A stretch of 64,000 bases of DNA from JBGTSJ01 sp041940305. Its GTDB lineage: Bacteria; Planctomycetota; Planctomycetia; Planctomycetales; Planctomycetaceae. Under the pieces are notes generated by a model, which was given only the letters and a program-made list of their open reading frames with translations, made no database searches and was not told the origin of the DNA. Positions within the stretch are counted from its first letter, which is position 1; the number at the start of each line of letters is the position of its first letter. Location of the stretch: NCBI GenBank assembly GCA_041940305.1, contig JBGTSJ010000027.1, positions 9,424-73,423 of the forward strand. Reading direction: 5' to 3'. The position numbers and the translations under genes were made by a program. This document shows, one piece after another, positions 26,474-35,522 of the stretch.

Positions 26474-27289
26474 TCTCCCAGCCCCCAGCCGCATCTCGTC
26501 CGTCTCCAGCGTTTTCTGGCCGCCTGCGGGCTGGGTTCGCGCCGGCACTGCGAGGAGTTCATTCTGGCCGGGCGCGTCTCGGTGGACGGCAAGACCGTTA
26601 CGGAACTCGGCACCAAGGTCGATCCGCAGTCGCAGAAAATCGCTCTTGACGGTGAGACGCTGCGGATGGAACGGAAGAAGTATTACGCCCTCAACAAGCC
26701 CCCCGGAGTCCTGTCTACCAATCGCGATCCCGAGGGGAGGCCGCGCGTGATCGACCTGTTTCCTCCCGGCGGACCGCGGCTGTTTACCGTCGGACGTCTG
26801 GATGAGGACAGCGAAGGACTGCTGCTGGTCACCAACGACGGCGACCTCGCCCAGAAGCTGGCCCACCCGAAGTTCCGCATCGCCCGCCGGTACGAACTGC
26901 AGGTTGCCGGAGTGCCGAAGCCCGGCACGCTAGCCGAACTCCGCAAAGGGCTGTACTTCACCGAGGGCCGCTTCCGGGTTCAGCAGGCGAAGATCCTCAA
27001 GGTCCGTGGTCAGAGCGCGATCGTGGAGGCGATCCTTACCGAAGGACACAACCGCGAACTCCGCCGGCTGTTCGCCCGCGTCGGCCACAAAGTGATGAAA
27101 CTCAAGCGCGTCGCGTTCGGCCCGGTGCAGCTTGGCCGTCTCCCGCGCGGCGAACACCGCGACCTCACCCGCGATGAGCTCGCCGAGCTGATCGAGACCG
27201 TCCAGCGCGGCGGATCCGAGGCCGCCGGGCGAACACCGCAGGCAAAGTCCCCCCGCAAGAATTCCGGCCGCCGCACTGCGACGCGCTGA
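26468..27289 (+). CDS. RsuA/RluB-family rRNA pseudouridine synthase
   Basis: The 273-residue enzyme has an N-terminal S4 RNA-binding domain (LQRFLAACGLGSRRHCEEFI through GRVSVDGKTV) and the synthase domain with catalytic Asp in FTVGRLDEDSEGLLLVTNDG, preceded by YYALNKPPGVLST and followed by TEGHNRELRRLFARVGHKV. It converts a specific rRNA uridine to pseudouridine; RluB or RluE/RsuA subtypes cannot be told apart here. The tail after residue 245 is basic and low-complexity. The only usable start is the GTG at 26468, inside an inverted repeat and without a Shine-Dalgarno sequence. Confidence 0.9.
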   Translation: MNSPSPQPHLVRLQRFLAACGLGSRRHCEEFILAGRVSVDGKTVTELGTKVDPQSQKIALDGETLRMERKKYYALNKPPGVLSTNRDPEGRPRVIDLFPPGGPRLFTVGRLDEDSEGLLLVTNDGDLAQKLAHPKFRIARRYELQVAGVPKPGTLAELRKGLYFTEGRFRVQQAKILKVRGQSAIVEAILTEGHNRELRRLFARVGHKVMKLKRVAFGPVQLGRLPRGEHRDLTRDELAELIETVQRGGSEAAGRTPQAKSPRKNSGRRTATR

Positions 27290-27312
27290 CGAACCTGCAT
27301 CGCGAGGCGTTC

Positions 27313-27834
27313 ATGAACTGCCCGGTCTGCCGCACGCCGCTCGCCCGCGGCTCGTACGAGGAGATTCCGGTTTTTCGCTGTTCAGACTGCCGCGGCTACC
27401 TGGTTGATTCGCAGAAGGCGAGGACAATCAAGAGCCGGGTGGGCCTCAGCATCGACGAACTCAAGGCCGAAGTGCTTGCCGACGAGCAGCCGGACCAGGC
27501 TGCCCCACTCTCATGCCCGCGCTGCCGGCGCCGGATGGGCAAGCAGAAGCTGCGCTGCGCGGGCGAGTTTCATCTCGACGTCTGCGACGAGTGCCGCTTC
27601 ATCTGGTTCGACGGCGGCGAACTGGCGATCTGGCAGCTCGCTCACGAGAACTCTGATCAGGGGCGCGAAGCAGCCGCCCTGCAACAGCGCCACCGCAGCA
27701 TGACCGACGAGGAACGGGCCAGTCTTCAGGAGCGCATCGATCAGCTGCCGGATGCTCCCTCGACACTGCAGACGCTCTTTGAGGGCGTGATCGAGGGACT
27801 GCATTTCCGACGCTGGCGCCGATTGCGGCGCTAG
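27313..27834 (+). CDS. TFIIB-type zinc-ribbon protein
   Basis: The 173-residue protein has two zinc ribbons: CPVCRTPLARGSYEEIPVFRC with CSDCRGYLVD at residues 3-31, and CPRCRRRMGKQ with CDECRFIWFDGGEL at about 74-108. The C-x2-C pairs and the WFDGGELA end are hallmarks of the zf-TFIIB-like family. It continues with a charged helical C-terminus. Function is unknown; a nucleic acid or protein-folding role is usually guessed. It follows the pseudouridine synthase gene by 23 bp and probably shares its transcript. Confidence 0.8.
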   Translation: MNCPVCRTPLARGSYEEIPVFRCSDCRGYLVDSQKARTIKSRVGLSIDELKAEVLADEQPDQAAPLSCPRCRRRMGKQKLRCAGEFHLDVCDECRFIWFDGGELAIWQLAHENSDQGREAAALQQRHRSMTDEERASLQERIDQLPDAPSTLQTLFEGVIEGLHFRRWRRLRR

Positions 27835-27857
27835 CGCCCCGCCGCGTCGTTGTCTTC

Positions 27858-28559
27858 TCAGCGCAGCTGCGACTCGACCGTTGCTTCGATGCCGCGCAGC
27901 TCGAAATTGTCGAACAGGCCGGTGTCATCGAACGACCCGATGCCCACGGTCCCCCAGCCGAATGTGGTGTCCGTCGCCGTCATGACGGGGCTGTCCATGT
28001 CGTCAAAAAAGACGGCGATCTCGCCGCTGTCGGCGCGTCTCGTGATCCGTACATGATGCCACTCGTTGTCCCACGGCGTTCCTTCGCTGGTCCGGGTGGA
28101 GATCTTCGTGCGCGGCGCCTCGTTGACGATGAAGACCTGGTTGGCGTGGTCGTCCTTCTGTTGTCCCAGGTGGACGTAATAGAAATGCGACGGATCCTGG
28201 TATCCGAAGAAGAGGCACAGGCTGCGATGCGGATAGTCACGGGCGGTGGACTTGAGATCGACGTCCAGCTGGAACGAAGAGACGGGCGTATCGGCCAGCA
28301 CGGCCCGATTGAAGGGCGACCGCACCGGGGTCTGCACATTGCTCTGCCGGAACTGGCTGAAGACGCGGTTGCCGCCGTCGGCCTCGAGCTTCCAGGCCGT
28401 GGGGTCCGTCGCGGCAAAACGGGAGACGTCGCCTGATTCAAAGTCCTCTTCGGCCAGCACCTCCCATTCGTCGGGCTGGCTCGCATGAGCCGTCGTGAGG
28501 GCCAGCGCCGGCAGCAGAATCGCAATCAACCCCATGCACCGCTGTCTCGCCGAAGTCAT
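27858..28559 (-). CDS. Secreted concanavalin A-like (LamG/DUF1080-type) protein
   Basis: The 233-residue product starts MTSARQRCMGLIAILLPALA, a signal peptide ending near HAS (about residue 27). The rest is beta-rich: an EDFESGD opening, FSQFRQSNVQTPVRSPFN, HRSLCLFFGYQDPSHFYYVHLG, DNEWHHVRITRRADSGEIAVFFDD and GWGTVGIGSFDDTGLFDNFEL. This is the jelly-roll found in planctomycete carbohydrate-binding and DUF1080-like proteins. It is probably a secreted glycan-binding or glycan-cleaving protein; no catalytic residues can be assigned. It is divergent from the giant fusion gene across 317 bp, which holds both promoters and no other clear feature. Confidence 0.7.
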   Translation of the reverse strand: MTSARQRCMGLIAILLPALALTTAHASQPDEWEVLAEEDFESGDVSRFAATDPTAWKLEADGGNRVFSQFRQSNVQTPVRSPFNRAVLADTPVSSFQLDVDLKSTARDYPHRSLCLFFGYQDPSHFYYVHLGQQKDDHANQVFIVNEAPRTKISTRTSEGTPWDNEWHHVRITRRADSGEIAVFFDDMDSPVMTATDTTFGWGTVGIGSFDDTGLFDNFELRGIEATVESQLR

Positions 28560-28876
28560 TGAACTCCCCCCCGGAATCAGGACGCGGATCCACTGTTCCG
28601 GCAGTATGCCGATTCGGGTGGCGGCCGCAACCAACCAATCGGCGCGTCCGCTCAAACGTTGCGCGAATCGCTTTCCCGGCGAGGGACGGTCGGTTAAAAA
28701 TGGTTTGATGCATCGGCCCTCATGCGAGCCGCCGTGCACGACCCACCCTCTCGATGTGCGCTGATCCCCCTGCCGCGCGACCGCCCGACTGAAGGCTGCC
28801 GCCGGTCTGCTTCTGGATGGCGACGCATCGGACTGACCCCGCCAATTCTGCTCAGACTTTCAATCAGGATTCATTG

Positions 28877-31800
28877 ATGACCATTGACTCGCAAGCTTTT
28901 TGCGCGGTTCGACTCGCGGCGGCCGCATGGCTGCTGCTGACAGGAATCGCCCAGCTGACGGCTGCCGCGGAAGCGCCCGATGGTCCCGCACCGGAGTGGA
29001 TCTGGCTCGGCGGCGAGACGCGGGACGACCAGGCAATCGGGCTGCGGACCGTGTTCGAGGTTCCCGGCCGGGGAGTGGCGGCGGCAAGGCTGTATGTCAC
29101 AGCCGACAACGTGGCCGAAGTGTTTGTGAACGGGCGGTCCGTGCTGAAGCACGACAACTGGTCGACGGTGGCCTTCAAGGACGTGACCACGCATCTTGCC
29201 CCGGGAAAGAACGTGCTGGCGGTCCATGCGCGTAACAGCGGGGGGCCGGCGGGAGTGCTGTGCCAGCTGGTGATCGAAACGCAACGGCGGGACATCACGG
29301 TGGTCTCCAACGCCGATTGGCGCGTGGCGGAGCAGCTGGCGGAGGGATGGCAGGAGAAGGAGTTTGATGACACCGCGTGGGAACAGGCGACTGTCCTTGG
29401 ACCGCTGGGAGGGGGCTCGTGGCCTTCAGTGACAGCCCAGACGATCACGACGGCGGCAGTGATCAAGGAGCCGGAAGCGACGCCCATTTCGCAGATCAAG
29501 GCGGCCAAGGGATTCCAGGTGGAGCTGCTGTACTCGGTGCCGCAGGACCGGCAGGGCTCGTGGGTCAACATGTGCGTGGATCCGCAGGGACGTTTGATCG
29601 TTTCGGACCAGTACGGCGGGCTGTTTCGGGTCACGCCGCCCGCTCCGGGTGCGACGGAACAGCAGACGACGATCGAACCGCTCGACCTGCCGATCGGTGA
29701 GGCTCAGGGACTGCTGTGGGCGTTCGACAGCCTGTATGTGGTCGTCAATCACGGGGGGAAGTACGAGAGCGGGCTGTACCGGGTGACCGACAGCGACGGA
29801 GACGGTGAACTCGATCACGTCGAGCAACTGCGGAAGATCGACGGCGGCGGCGAGCATGGTCCGCACGCGGTGCTGCTCTCGCCGGACGGAGAATCGCTCA
29901 CGATCGTCTGCGGCAACAACACGAAGCTGCCGGAACTGGACTCGTCGCGCGTGCCGCGGGTGTGGGACGAGGACTTTCTGATTCCGCGCCTCTACGGGCG
30001 CGGTTTCATGAAGGGAGTACCGGCGCCGGGCGGGTTCATTGTCCGGACCGATCCGGACGGCAAGGAGTGGGAGCTGATCGCGACGGGCTTCCGCAATGAA
30101 TTCGACGCGGCCTTCAATGAGCATGGCGAGCTGTTCGCGTACGACGCGGACATGGAGTGGGACATGAATACGCCGTGGTATCGCCCGACGCGGGTGAACC
30201 ACGTGGTGAGCGGGGCGGAGTTCGGCTGGCGGAACGGCAGCGGGAAATGGCCGGACTACTACTTCGACAGCCTGCCGGCCGCCGTGAACATCGGCCCGGG
30301 ATCGCCGACGGGGGTCTGCTTCGGATACGGAGCGAACTTTCCGGAGAAGTACCAGCAGGCGCTGTACCTGTGCGACTGGAGCTACGGCAAGCTGTTCGCG
30401 GCGCATCTGGAGCCGGACGGCGCGACGTACACCGGGACGTTCGAGGAGTTCGTCACCGGGACGCCGCTGCCGCTGACGGACGCGGTGATCAACCCTCATG
30501 ACGGGGCGATGTACTTCGCCATCGGCGGACGCCGCGTGCAGTCGGGGCTGTATCGTGTGACGTACGTCGGCGGGGAAGGAGCGGCAGACGTCAGTCTGCC
30601 GAGCGCTTCCGATGCCGCAGACGCTGAGGAACTGATCGGCGACAAACCATCCTTCGACGCCCGGCTGGCCGAGGAACTTCGGGAAGAGCGGCGAAAGCTC
30701 GAAGCCCTGCATCGGCCCGCCGATGGAGCGGTCGAGACCGCATGGCCGTATCTGAATCACGAGGACCGGTTCATCCGTTATGCGGCCCGGATCGCGATCG
30801 AGCATCAGCCGGTCGAACAATGGCGGGAGCGGGCCCTCAGCGAGACCGATCCCCGGTCGACGCTGGAGGCGCTGCTGGCCCTCGTGCGGCAGCAGGAGCG
30901 GCCGGAGACGCTTCGCAACGACGTGCACGACCCGGTGATGCCGGACTACGACAATCTGCCGGAACTGCCGGGGGTGGACCTGGACCTGAAATCGCAGGTT
31001 TTTGCTGCGCTGGACCGGCTTGACTGGCAGCAGTTGTCCCAGCAGGAGCGGCTGGACCTGCTGCGCGTCTACACGGTGGCGCTGGCCCGCATGGGGCCGC
31101 CGGAGGAGGCGGGTCGGGAATCGCTCATTCAGAAGTTCGACGCCGTGTATCCCGCCGGTGCGCCGACGTTGAACGCGGAACTGGCCCGGCTGCTGGTCTA
31201 TCTGCAGGCGCCGAGCGCCGCGGAAAAAACTGTTGCTTTGCTGGAGCGGGCGCCGACGCAGGAGGAGCAGATCGACCTGGCGATGCCGCTCCGTTTTCTG
31301 CACGCCGGCTGGAATGAGGACTTGCTCGAGCGCTATCTCAGCTGGTTCCCGAAGGCGCTCGGCTATCGGGGCGGGGCGAACTTCACAATGTTCATTGACG
31401 AGCTCAAGCAGAATGCCGTCGCCCTGTTGACGGAGGAGCAGAAGACGCAGTTCGCCGACATCATCAACCGGGCTCCCGAGCAGGAGACGCTGGTGACGGT
31501 CGGTCCGCCGCGGCCGGTGGTGCAGAAATGGACGGTCGACGAACTGCTGCCCCATGTGATGGAGATGGAAGGCCGCAGCTTCGAGCGCGGCCGCGAAATG
31601 TTCGGCGTGGCGAAGTGCTTCGCCTGCCACCGGTTCGGCAACGAGGGGGGTGCGGTCGGTCCGGACCTGACGTCGCTGGCCGGGCGGTTCAGCCCTCGCG
31701 ACCTGCTGGAGTCGATCGTTCATCCCAGCAAGACGATCAGCGATCAGTACGAGGCCGTGCAGATCGTGACTTATGACGGCGAAGTGATCGTGGGGCGGAT

Positions 31801-33310
31801 CGTGAACCTGGGCGGCGACAGCTTCCAGGTGAACACGAACATGCTCGATCCCAACTCGCTGGCGTCCGTCGATCGCAAGAAAATCGACGTCATGGAGCCG
31901 TCGAAGGTTTCGATGATGCCGGAGGAGTTGCTGAACACGCTCCATCTGGAAGAGATCCTCGACCTGATGGCGTATCTGCTCTCGCGGGGGAACCCGGACA
32001 GCGAGCTGTTCGCCCGAGCGCAGTCTACAGGCTCCGAGGATGCCGCCGCGGAGGACCGTGGGCTGGTCGAGCCGCCGGAAGGTTTTCGGCCGATCTTCAA
32101 TGGACAGGACCTGACAGGCTGGCACGGCATGCCGCACTTCGATCCGCGCGAGCTGGCGAAGATGTCCGAGGAGGAGCGGCAGGCCAGAATCGACGAGTGG
32201 ACGGCCGACGCGAAACAGCACTGGAGCGTGGAGAACGGCGAACTCGTCAATGACGGCCACGGGGCCTATCTCACAACCGACGAGGAGTTCGCCGATTACG
32301 AACTGCTGATCGACTACAAGACGGTCGCCCAGGCCGACAGCGGGATCTACCTCAAGGCGACGCCCCAGGTGCAGATCTGGGACTACACGGAGGAGGGGGG
32401 CAAGTGGGAGATCGGGGCCGACAAAGGCTCCGGCGGGCTCTGGAACAACAGTCCCGGCACGGCCGGCAAAGATCCCGCGGTCCTGGCCGACAAACCGTTC
32501 GGCGAGTGGAATTCATTCCGCATCCGGCAGGTCGGCGCCCGTACCAGCGTGTGGCTGAACGGCGAGCACGTCGTCGATAACGCCATCCTGGAGAATTTCT
32601 GGGACCGCTCGGCGCCGCTGTTCCGATCGGGACCGATTCAGTTGCAAACGCACGGCGGCGAGATCCGCTGGCGGAACATCTTCGTCCGCGAAATCGGCGC
32701 GGAGGAGGCCAATGAGATCCTCGACGCCGTTGAGGAGGAGGGATTCGAGCCGCTGTTCAATGGCCAGGATCTCTCGGGTTGGGAAGGAGCTGTCGCGAAT
32801 TATGAAGTTGTCGACGGAGCGATCCGCTGCAAGCCGGGACACGGCGGGGTGCTGCATACCGCAGAGATGTATGCGGATTTCATCGTGGAACTGGAGTTCA
32901 AGCTGCCCCCGGCCGGCAATAATGGTCTGGCGATCCGCTACCCGGGCGAGGGAGATCCGGCGTACTCAGGAATGTGCGAACTGCAGGTGCTCGACACCGA
33001 ACACGAGAAGTATGGCGGACTCGACCCGCGGCAGGCGCACGGCTCGGCCTACGGCATCGTCCCTGCGGCCCGGGGGTTCCAGCGTCCGGTCGGCGAGTGG
33101 AACTTCCAGCGCGTGACCGTGCAGGGCTCACGGGTGAAGGTCGAACTCAATGGGCACGTCATCCTCGACGCGGATCTGAGCGAGGTCACCGAGTACATGG
33201 CGAACTCCCCGCACCCGGGGAAGGACCGCACCGAAGGCTACTTCGGCTTCGCCGGGCACTCGGATCCGGTGGAGTTCCGGAAGGTGAAGATCCGGACACT
33301 CGGAGAATAG
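28877..33310 (+). CDS. Secreted multi-domain protein: beta-propeller dehydrogenase-like, HEAT-like, cytochrome c, two DUF1080 domains
   Basis: The 1477-residue protein starts with a signal peptide (ends near AEAPD). In order: a jelly-roll rhamnosidase-N-like region (about 35-190), a glucose/sorbosone-dehydrogenase-like propeller (about 205-580, with GEHGPHAV and FRNEFDAAFNEHGELFAYDA), a helical region (about 590-880), a PVC-type cytochrome c with CFACH at residues 914-918 and VGPDLTSLAGRF, and two DUF1080 domains (from about 1068 FNGQDLTGWHG and about 1288 FNGQDLSGWEG). DUF1080 includes 3-keto-disaccharide hydrolases. The fusion suggests oxidation of a glycan, electron transfer through heme and cleavage of the keto product in one periplasmic polypeptide. 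This is inference. The start at 28877 is set by the signal peptide. Confidence 0.85.
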   Translation: MTIDSQAFCAVRLAAAAWLLLTGIAQLTAAAEAPDGPAPEWIWLGGETRDDQAIGLRTVFEVPGRGVAAARLYVTADNVAEVFVNGRSVLKHDNWSTVAFKDVTTHLAPGKNVLAVHARNSGGPAGVLCQLVIETQRRDITVVSNADWRVAEQLAEGWQEKEFDDTAWEQATVLGPLGGGSWPSVTAQTITTAAVIKEPEATPISQIKAAKGFQVELLYSVPQDRQGSWVNMCVDPQGRLIVSDQYGGLFRVTPPAPGATEQQTTIEPLDLPIGEAQGLLWAFDSLYVVVNHGGKYESGLYRVTDSDGDGELDHVEQLRKIDGGGEHGPHAVLLSPDGESLTIVCGNNTKLPELDSSRVPRVWDEDFLIPRLYGRGFMKGVPAPGGFIVRTDPDGKEWELIATGFRNEFDAAFNEHGELFAYDADMEWDMNTPWYRPTRVNHVVSGAEFGWRNGSGKWPDYYFDSLPAAVNIGPGSPTGVCFGYGANFPEKYQQALYLCDWSYGKLFAAHLEPDGATYTGTFEEFVTGTPLPLTDAVINPHDGAMYFAIGGRRVQSGLYRVTYVGGEGAADVSLPSASDAADAEELIGDKPSFDARLAEELREERRKLEALHRPADGAVETAWPYLNHEDRFIRYAARIAIEHQPVEQWRERALSETDPRSTLEALLALVRQQERPETLRNDVHDPVMPDYDNLPELPGVDLDLKSQVFAALDRLDWQQLSQQERLDLLRVYTVALARMGPPEEAGRESLIQKFDAVYPAGAPTLNAELARLLVYLQAPSAAEKTVALLERAPTQEEQIDLAMPLRFLHAGWNEDLLERYLSWFPKALGYRGGANFTMFIDELKQNAVALLTEEQKTQFADIINRAPEQETLVTVGPPRPVVQKWTVDELLPHVMEMEGRSFERGREMFGVAKCFACHRFGNEGGAVGPDLTSLAGRFSPRDLLESIVHPSKTISDQYEAVQIVTYDGEVIVGRIVNLGGDSFQVNTNMLDPNSLASVDRKKIDVMEPSKVSMMPEELLNTLHLEEILDLMAYLLSRGNPDSELFARAQSTGSEDAAAEDRGLVEPPEGFRPIFNGQDLTGWHGMPHFDPRELAKMSEEERQARIDEWTADAKQHWSVENGELVNDGHGAYLTTDEEFADYELLIDYKTVAQADSGIYLKATPQVQIWDYTEEGGKWEIGADKGSGGLWNNSPGTAGKDPAVLADKPFGEWNSFRIRQVGARTSVWLNGEHVVDNAILENFWDRSAPLFRSGPIQLQTHGGEIRWRNIFVREIGAEEANEILDAVEEEGFEPLFNGQDLSGWEGAVANYEVVDGAIRCKPGHGGVLHTAEMYADFIVELEFKLPPAGNNGLAIRYPGEGDPAYSGMCELQVLDTEHEKYGGLDPRQAHGSAYGIVPAARGFQRPVGEWNFQRVTVQGSRVKVELNGHVILDADLSEVTEYMANSPHPGKDRTEGYFGFAGHSDPVEFRKVKIRTLGE

Positions 33311-33326
33311 GGGGCCTTGCAAAGCG

Positions 33327-33419
33327 GGCCGCAGATGACGCGGATTCAGCGGATTTGCGCAGAGACGAAACAATAGATGTGATCTGCGCAGATCCCCGTT
33401 ATCTGCGTCATCCGCGGCC
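33327..33419. repeat. Palindrome-armed dispersed element, family B, copy 2
   Basis: The left arm GGCCGCAGATGACGCGGAT (33327-33345) is identical to copy 1. The right arm ATCTGCGTCATCCGCGGCC differs at two positions, leaving a nearly complete stem. The 93-bp element fills the space between the fusion gene and the convergent SDR gene, where it could also act as a bidirectional terminator. Confidence 0.8.
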
Positions 33420-33424
33420 CCCCG

Positions 33425-34186
33425 TCACCGAGCGAGCCAGCCGCCGTCGATGGGGACGAGGCTGCCGTGCATGTAGTTGCTGGCGTTGGAGGCGAGGAAC
33501 ACGACGAGGCCGGCGAGTTCGTCGGGCATGCCCCAGCGGCCGCAGGGGATGCGGTCCATCAGTTGCGGTCCGCGGACGGGGTCGTCCTTGAGCACGCCGG
33601 CCATGTCGGTCTCGAAGTAGCCGGGACAGATGCAGTTGACGTTGATGCCGCGGCGCGACCAGGAGACGGCCAGCGACTTCGTGAGGCCGGCGATGCCGTG
33701 CTTGGCGGCGGCGTAGGCCGGGATATTGAGGCCCCCCTCGAATGTCATCACGGAACCGATGTTGATGATCTTTCCCCGGCCGCGGCTGATCATCTGCGGG
33801 GCGACCTGCTGCGAGAGATCGAAGGCGGCGTTGAGGTGCACTTCGATCAGCCGCATGTAGTCCTCAAGGGGATACTCTTCCGGGGGGTAACGGCCTGCGA
33901 AGCCGGCGTTGTTGACGAGGATGTCGACACGGCCGGTCTCGTTGGTGATTCGGTCAATCAGACCGCGGCGGGCTTCCGGCTGTGAGAGATCGCAGGTGAC
34001 GTCCCAGAACTGCCGGCCGCAGGACTCGACGAGGCGGCGAGTTTCGTCGGACGGATCCCGGCGGGTGACGCTAACGATATCGGCGCCGGCCTGCGCGAGG
34101 CCCAGAGCCATCGCCTGGCCCAGTCCGCGGCGGGCGCCCGTGACGACTGCGACACGGCCGTCGAGCTTGAAGAGGTCGAGGATCAT
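33425..34186 (-). CDS. SDR-family oxidoreductase (KduD-like)
   Basis: The 253-residue classical short-chain dehydrogenase has the NAD-binding TGARRGLG motif at about residues 16-23, VNNAGFAG, the catalytic Ser in INIGSVMTFEGG, the YxxxK pair in PAYAAAKHG and the ICPGYFETDMA loop. The arrangement resembles 2-deoxy-D-gluconate 3-dehydrogenase (KduD), used in uronate breakdown. Its ATG overlaps the stop of the upstream SDR gene (ATGA), so the two are co-translated. Confidence 0.85.
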   Translation of the reverse strand: MILDLFKLDGRVAVVTGARRGLGQAMALGLAQAGADIVSVTRRDPSDETRRLVESCGRQFWDVTCDLSQPEARRGLIDRITNETGRVDILVNNAGFAGRYPPEEYPLEDYMRLIEVHLNAAFDLSQQVAPQMISRGRGKIINIGSVMTFEGGLNIPAYAAAKHGIAGLTKSLAVSWSRRGINVNCICPGYFETDMAGVLKDDPVRGPQLMDRIPCGRWGMPDELAGLVVFLASNASNYMHGSLVPIDGGWLAR

Positions 34187-34956
34187 CGAGCGGTCCAGCC
34201 TCCATCCACGGTGAGCAGCGAGCCGGTGACGTACGAGGCGGCGTCGGAGGCGAGGAAAATGGCGGCTCCCTGGATCTCCTCCATCCGGCCCCAGCGGCCG
34301 AGAGCCGTCGCACCAATGATGAACTGCTTGGCCTCGGCGGTCTCGGCGATGGGTTCGTTCATCGGCGTCAGAAACGGCCCCGGACAGATGGCGTTGACCG
34401 TGATGTTCCACGGCGCCAATTCCAGCCCCAGCGCCTTCGTGAACTGCACGACCGCCCCCTTGCTGCTGGCGTAGGGGGTGCGGTTGGCGAGACCGACGAG
34501 GCCGAGCGTGCTGGCGAGATTGATGATGCGGCCCTGTTTCGACTGCTTCATGTGCGGGACGACGGCCCGTGAACAGAGCCAGGGACCGTTGACGTTGATG
34601 TCCTGCACCTGCTGGAACTGCTCGAACGTCACCTCGTCGATCGGACCGCGGATGTTGATGCCCGCGTTGTTGACGAGGATGTCGATCCGGCCGAACTCCT
34701 TGATGGCCCGGTCCGTCATTGCCTGCACGTGCTCGGCGTTCGTGACGTCCGCCGCGATGCCGATGACTTTCGTGCCATGGTCACCTGCGATCTGACCGGC
34801 GGTCGCGATCGCTTCCTCCGCGTGGCGGCTGGTGAGCAGTACGTTCGCACCGGCGGACGCGAGGCCGGCGGCGATGGCGGAACCGAGTCCCTTGGAGCCG
34901 CCCGTCACAATCGCGGCGCGGCCGGCGAGGTCGAACTGCTTGATGCCGGGGAGCAT
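34183..34956 (-). CDS. SDR-family oxidoreductase
   Basis: The 257-residue protein begins MLPGIKQFDLAGRAAIVTGG, with the cofactor loop TGGSKGLGSA, VNNAGINIRG, the catalytic Ser in NLASTLGLVG, the YxxxK pair in TPYASSKGA and a PGPFLTPMNE loop. It is a gluconate 5-dehydrogenase or 3-oxoacyl-reductase-like SDR; the substrate is uncertain. It is the first gene of a two-SDR operon joined by a 4-base overlap. Having two different dehydrogenases suggests two steps on one sugar acid or polyol. An in-frame start at 35004 would add 16 residues. Confidence 0.85.
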   Translation of the reverse strand: MLPGIKQFDLAGRAAIVTGGSKGLGSAIAAGLASAGANVLLTSRHAEEAIATAGQIAGDHGTKVIGIAADVTNAEHVQAMTDRAIKEFGRIDILVNNAGINIRGPIDEVTFEQFQQVQDINVNGPWLCSRAVVPHMKQSKQGRIINLASTLGLVGLANRTPYASSKGAVVQFTKALGLELAPWNITVNAICPGPFLTPMNEPIAETAEAKQFIIGATALGRWGRMEEIQGAAIFLASDAASYVTGSLLTVDGGWTAR

Positions 34957-34989
34957 GGGGTGAGGTCCAGAGTTGTGAATGGTCCAAGT

Positions 34990-35016
34990 GAGCGGCGGGG
35001 TCAAACCCCGCCGCTC
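34990..35016. repeat. Perfect 12-bp hairpin upstream of the SDR operon
   Basis: GAGCGGCGGGGT, a CAA loop and the exact reverse complement form a stable hairpin 34 bp before the SDR start. A related sequence, with CCCCGCCGCTCGTTG in common, lies in the spacer at about 16825-16852. This points to another interspersed palindrome, although a regulatory role in the leader is possible. Confidence 0.6.
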
Positions 35017-35145
35017 GTTGGTCGGTGAGTGACGTTCGCAGAATACTCGCGGCGCGGCCGAAATTCAGCCGTGCGGGCGAACCCGTGAGTGCACGACGTA
35101 CTTTGTGATTGAGTGTCAACTGCACGAATCGGCTTCGACCCGGCT

Positions 35146-35243
35146 GGCCCCAACGGGGCCGCACTCGAAAGCCCAGCCCGCCAGGGCTGGGTGGACGCGC
35201 GGAGTTCGAGCGGAGGGCCCTGAAGGGGCGCCACACCGGTGGC
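35146..35243. repeat. Compound of three hairpins in a 566-bp spacer
   Basis: GGCCCC-AAC-GGGGCC (35146-35160), CCCAGCCC-GCCA-GGGCTGGG (35172-35191) and CGCCAC-ACC-GGTGGCG (35229-35243) follow one another. The segment shows no coding pattern. The rest of the spacer 34957-35522 carries no gene I can support and presumably holds the promoters of the two divergent units. Confidence 0.6.
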
Positions 35244-35522
35244 GGCCCGTTGGGCCTTCCGAAATCGGACAGCCTTTACCGCGGCCGTTGGCCGGGGCTG
35301 CCGAGTCTGACCCCGTTGGAGTCTTCCCCAAGGGCATCGCTCAATGAACAACTCCCTGATCCCAATCACACGTACCGTCCCGATTCGATCCTCACGCCGG
35401 CTGCCGGTCGGTCGGGTCGCACGATCTGGTGTTCGACCGCAAACTGCGTCGTGCACCCCGAACCCGTCGCGACGCCCGCACTCTCTCCGGCTATAATTCG
35501 GCGACTTCCGATCGCAGGCTCC

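Noticed and set aside
29426..32260. A 944-codon open frame antisense to the 1477-residue fusion gene
   Set aside because: The composition is that of a reverse-complement shadow (rich in Arg, Gln, His and Pro), while the sense strand has clear domains and a CxxCH motif.
34990..35016. The hairpin upstream of the SDR operon as a riboswitch
   Set aside because: It is a simple perfect stem with a 3-nt loop, shares sequence with another spacer and shows no aptamer-like conserved core.
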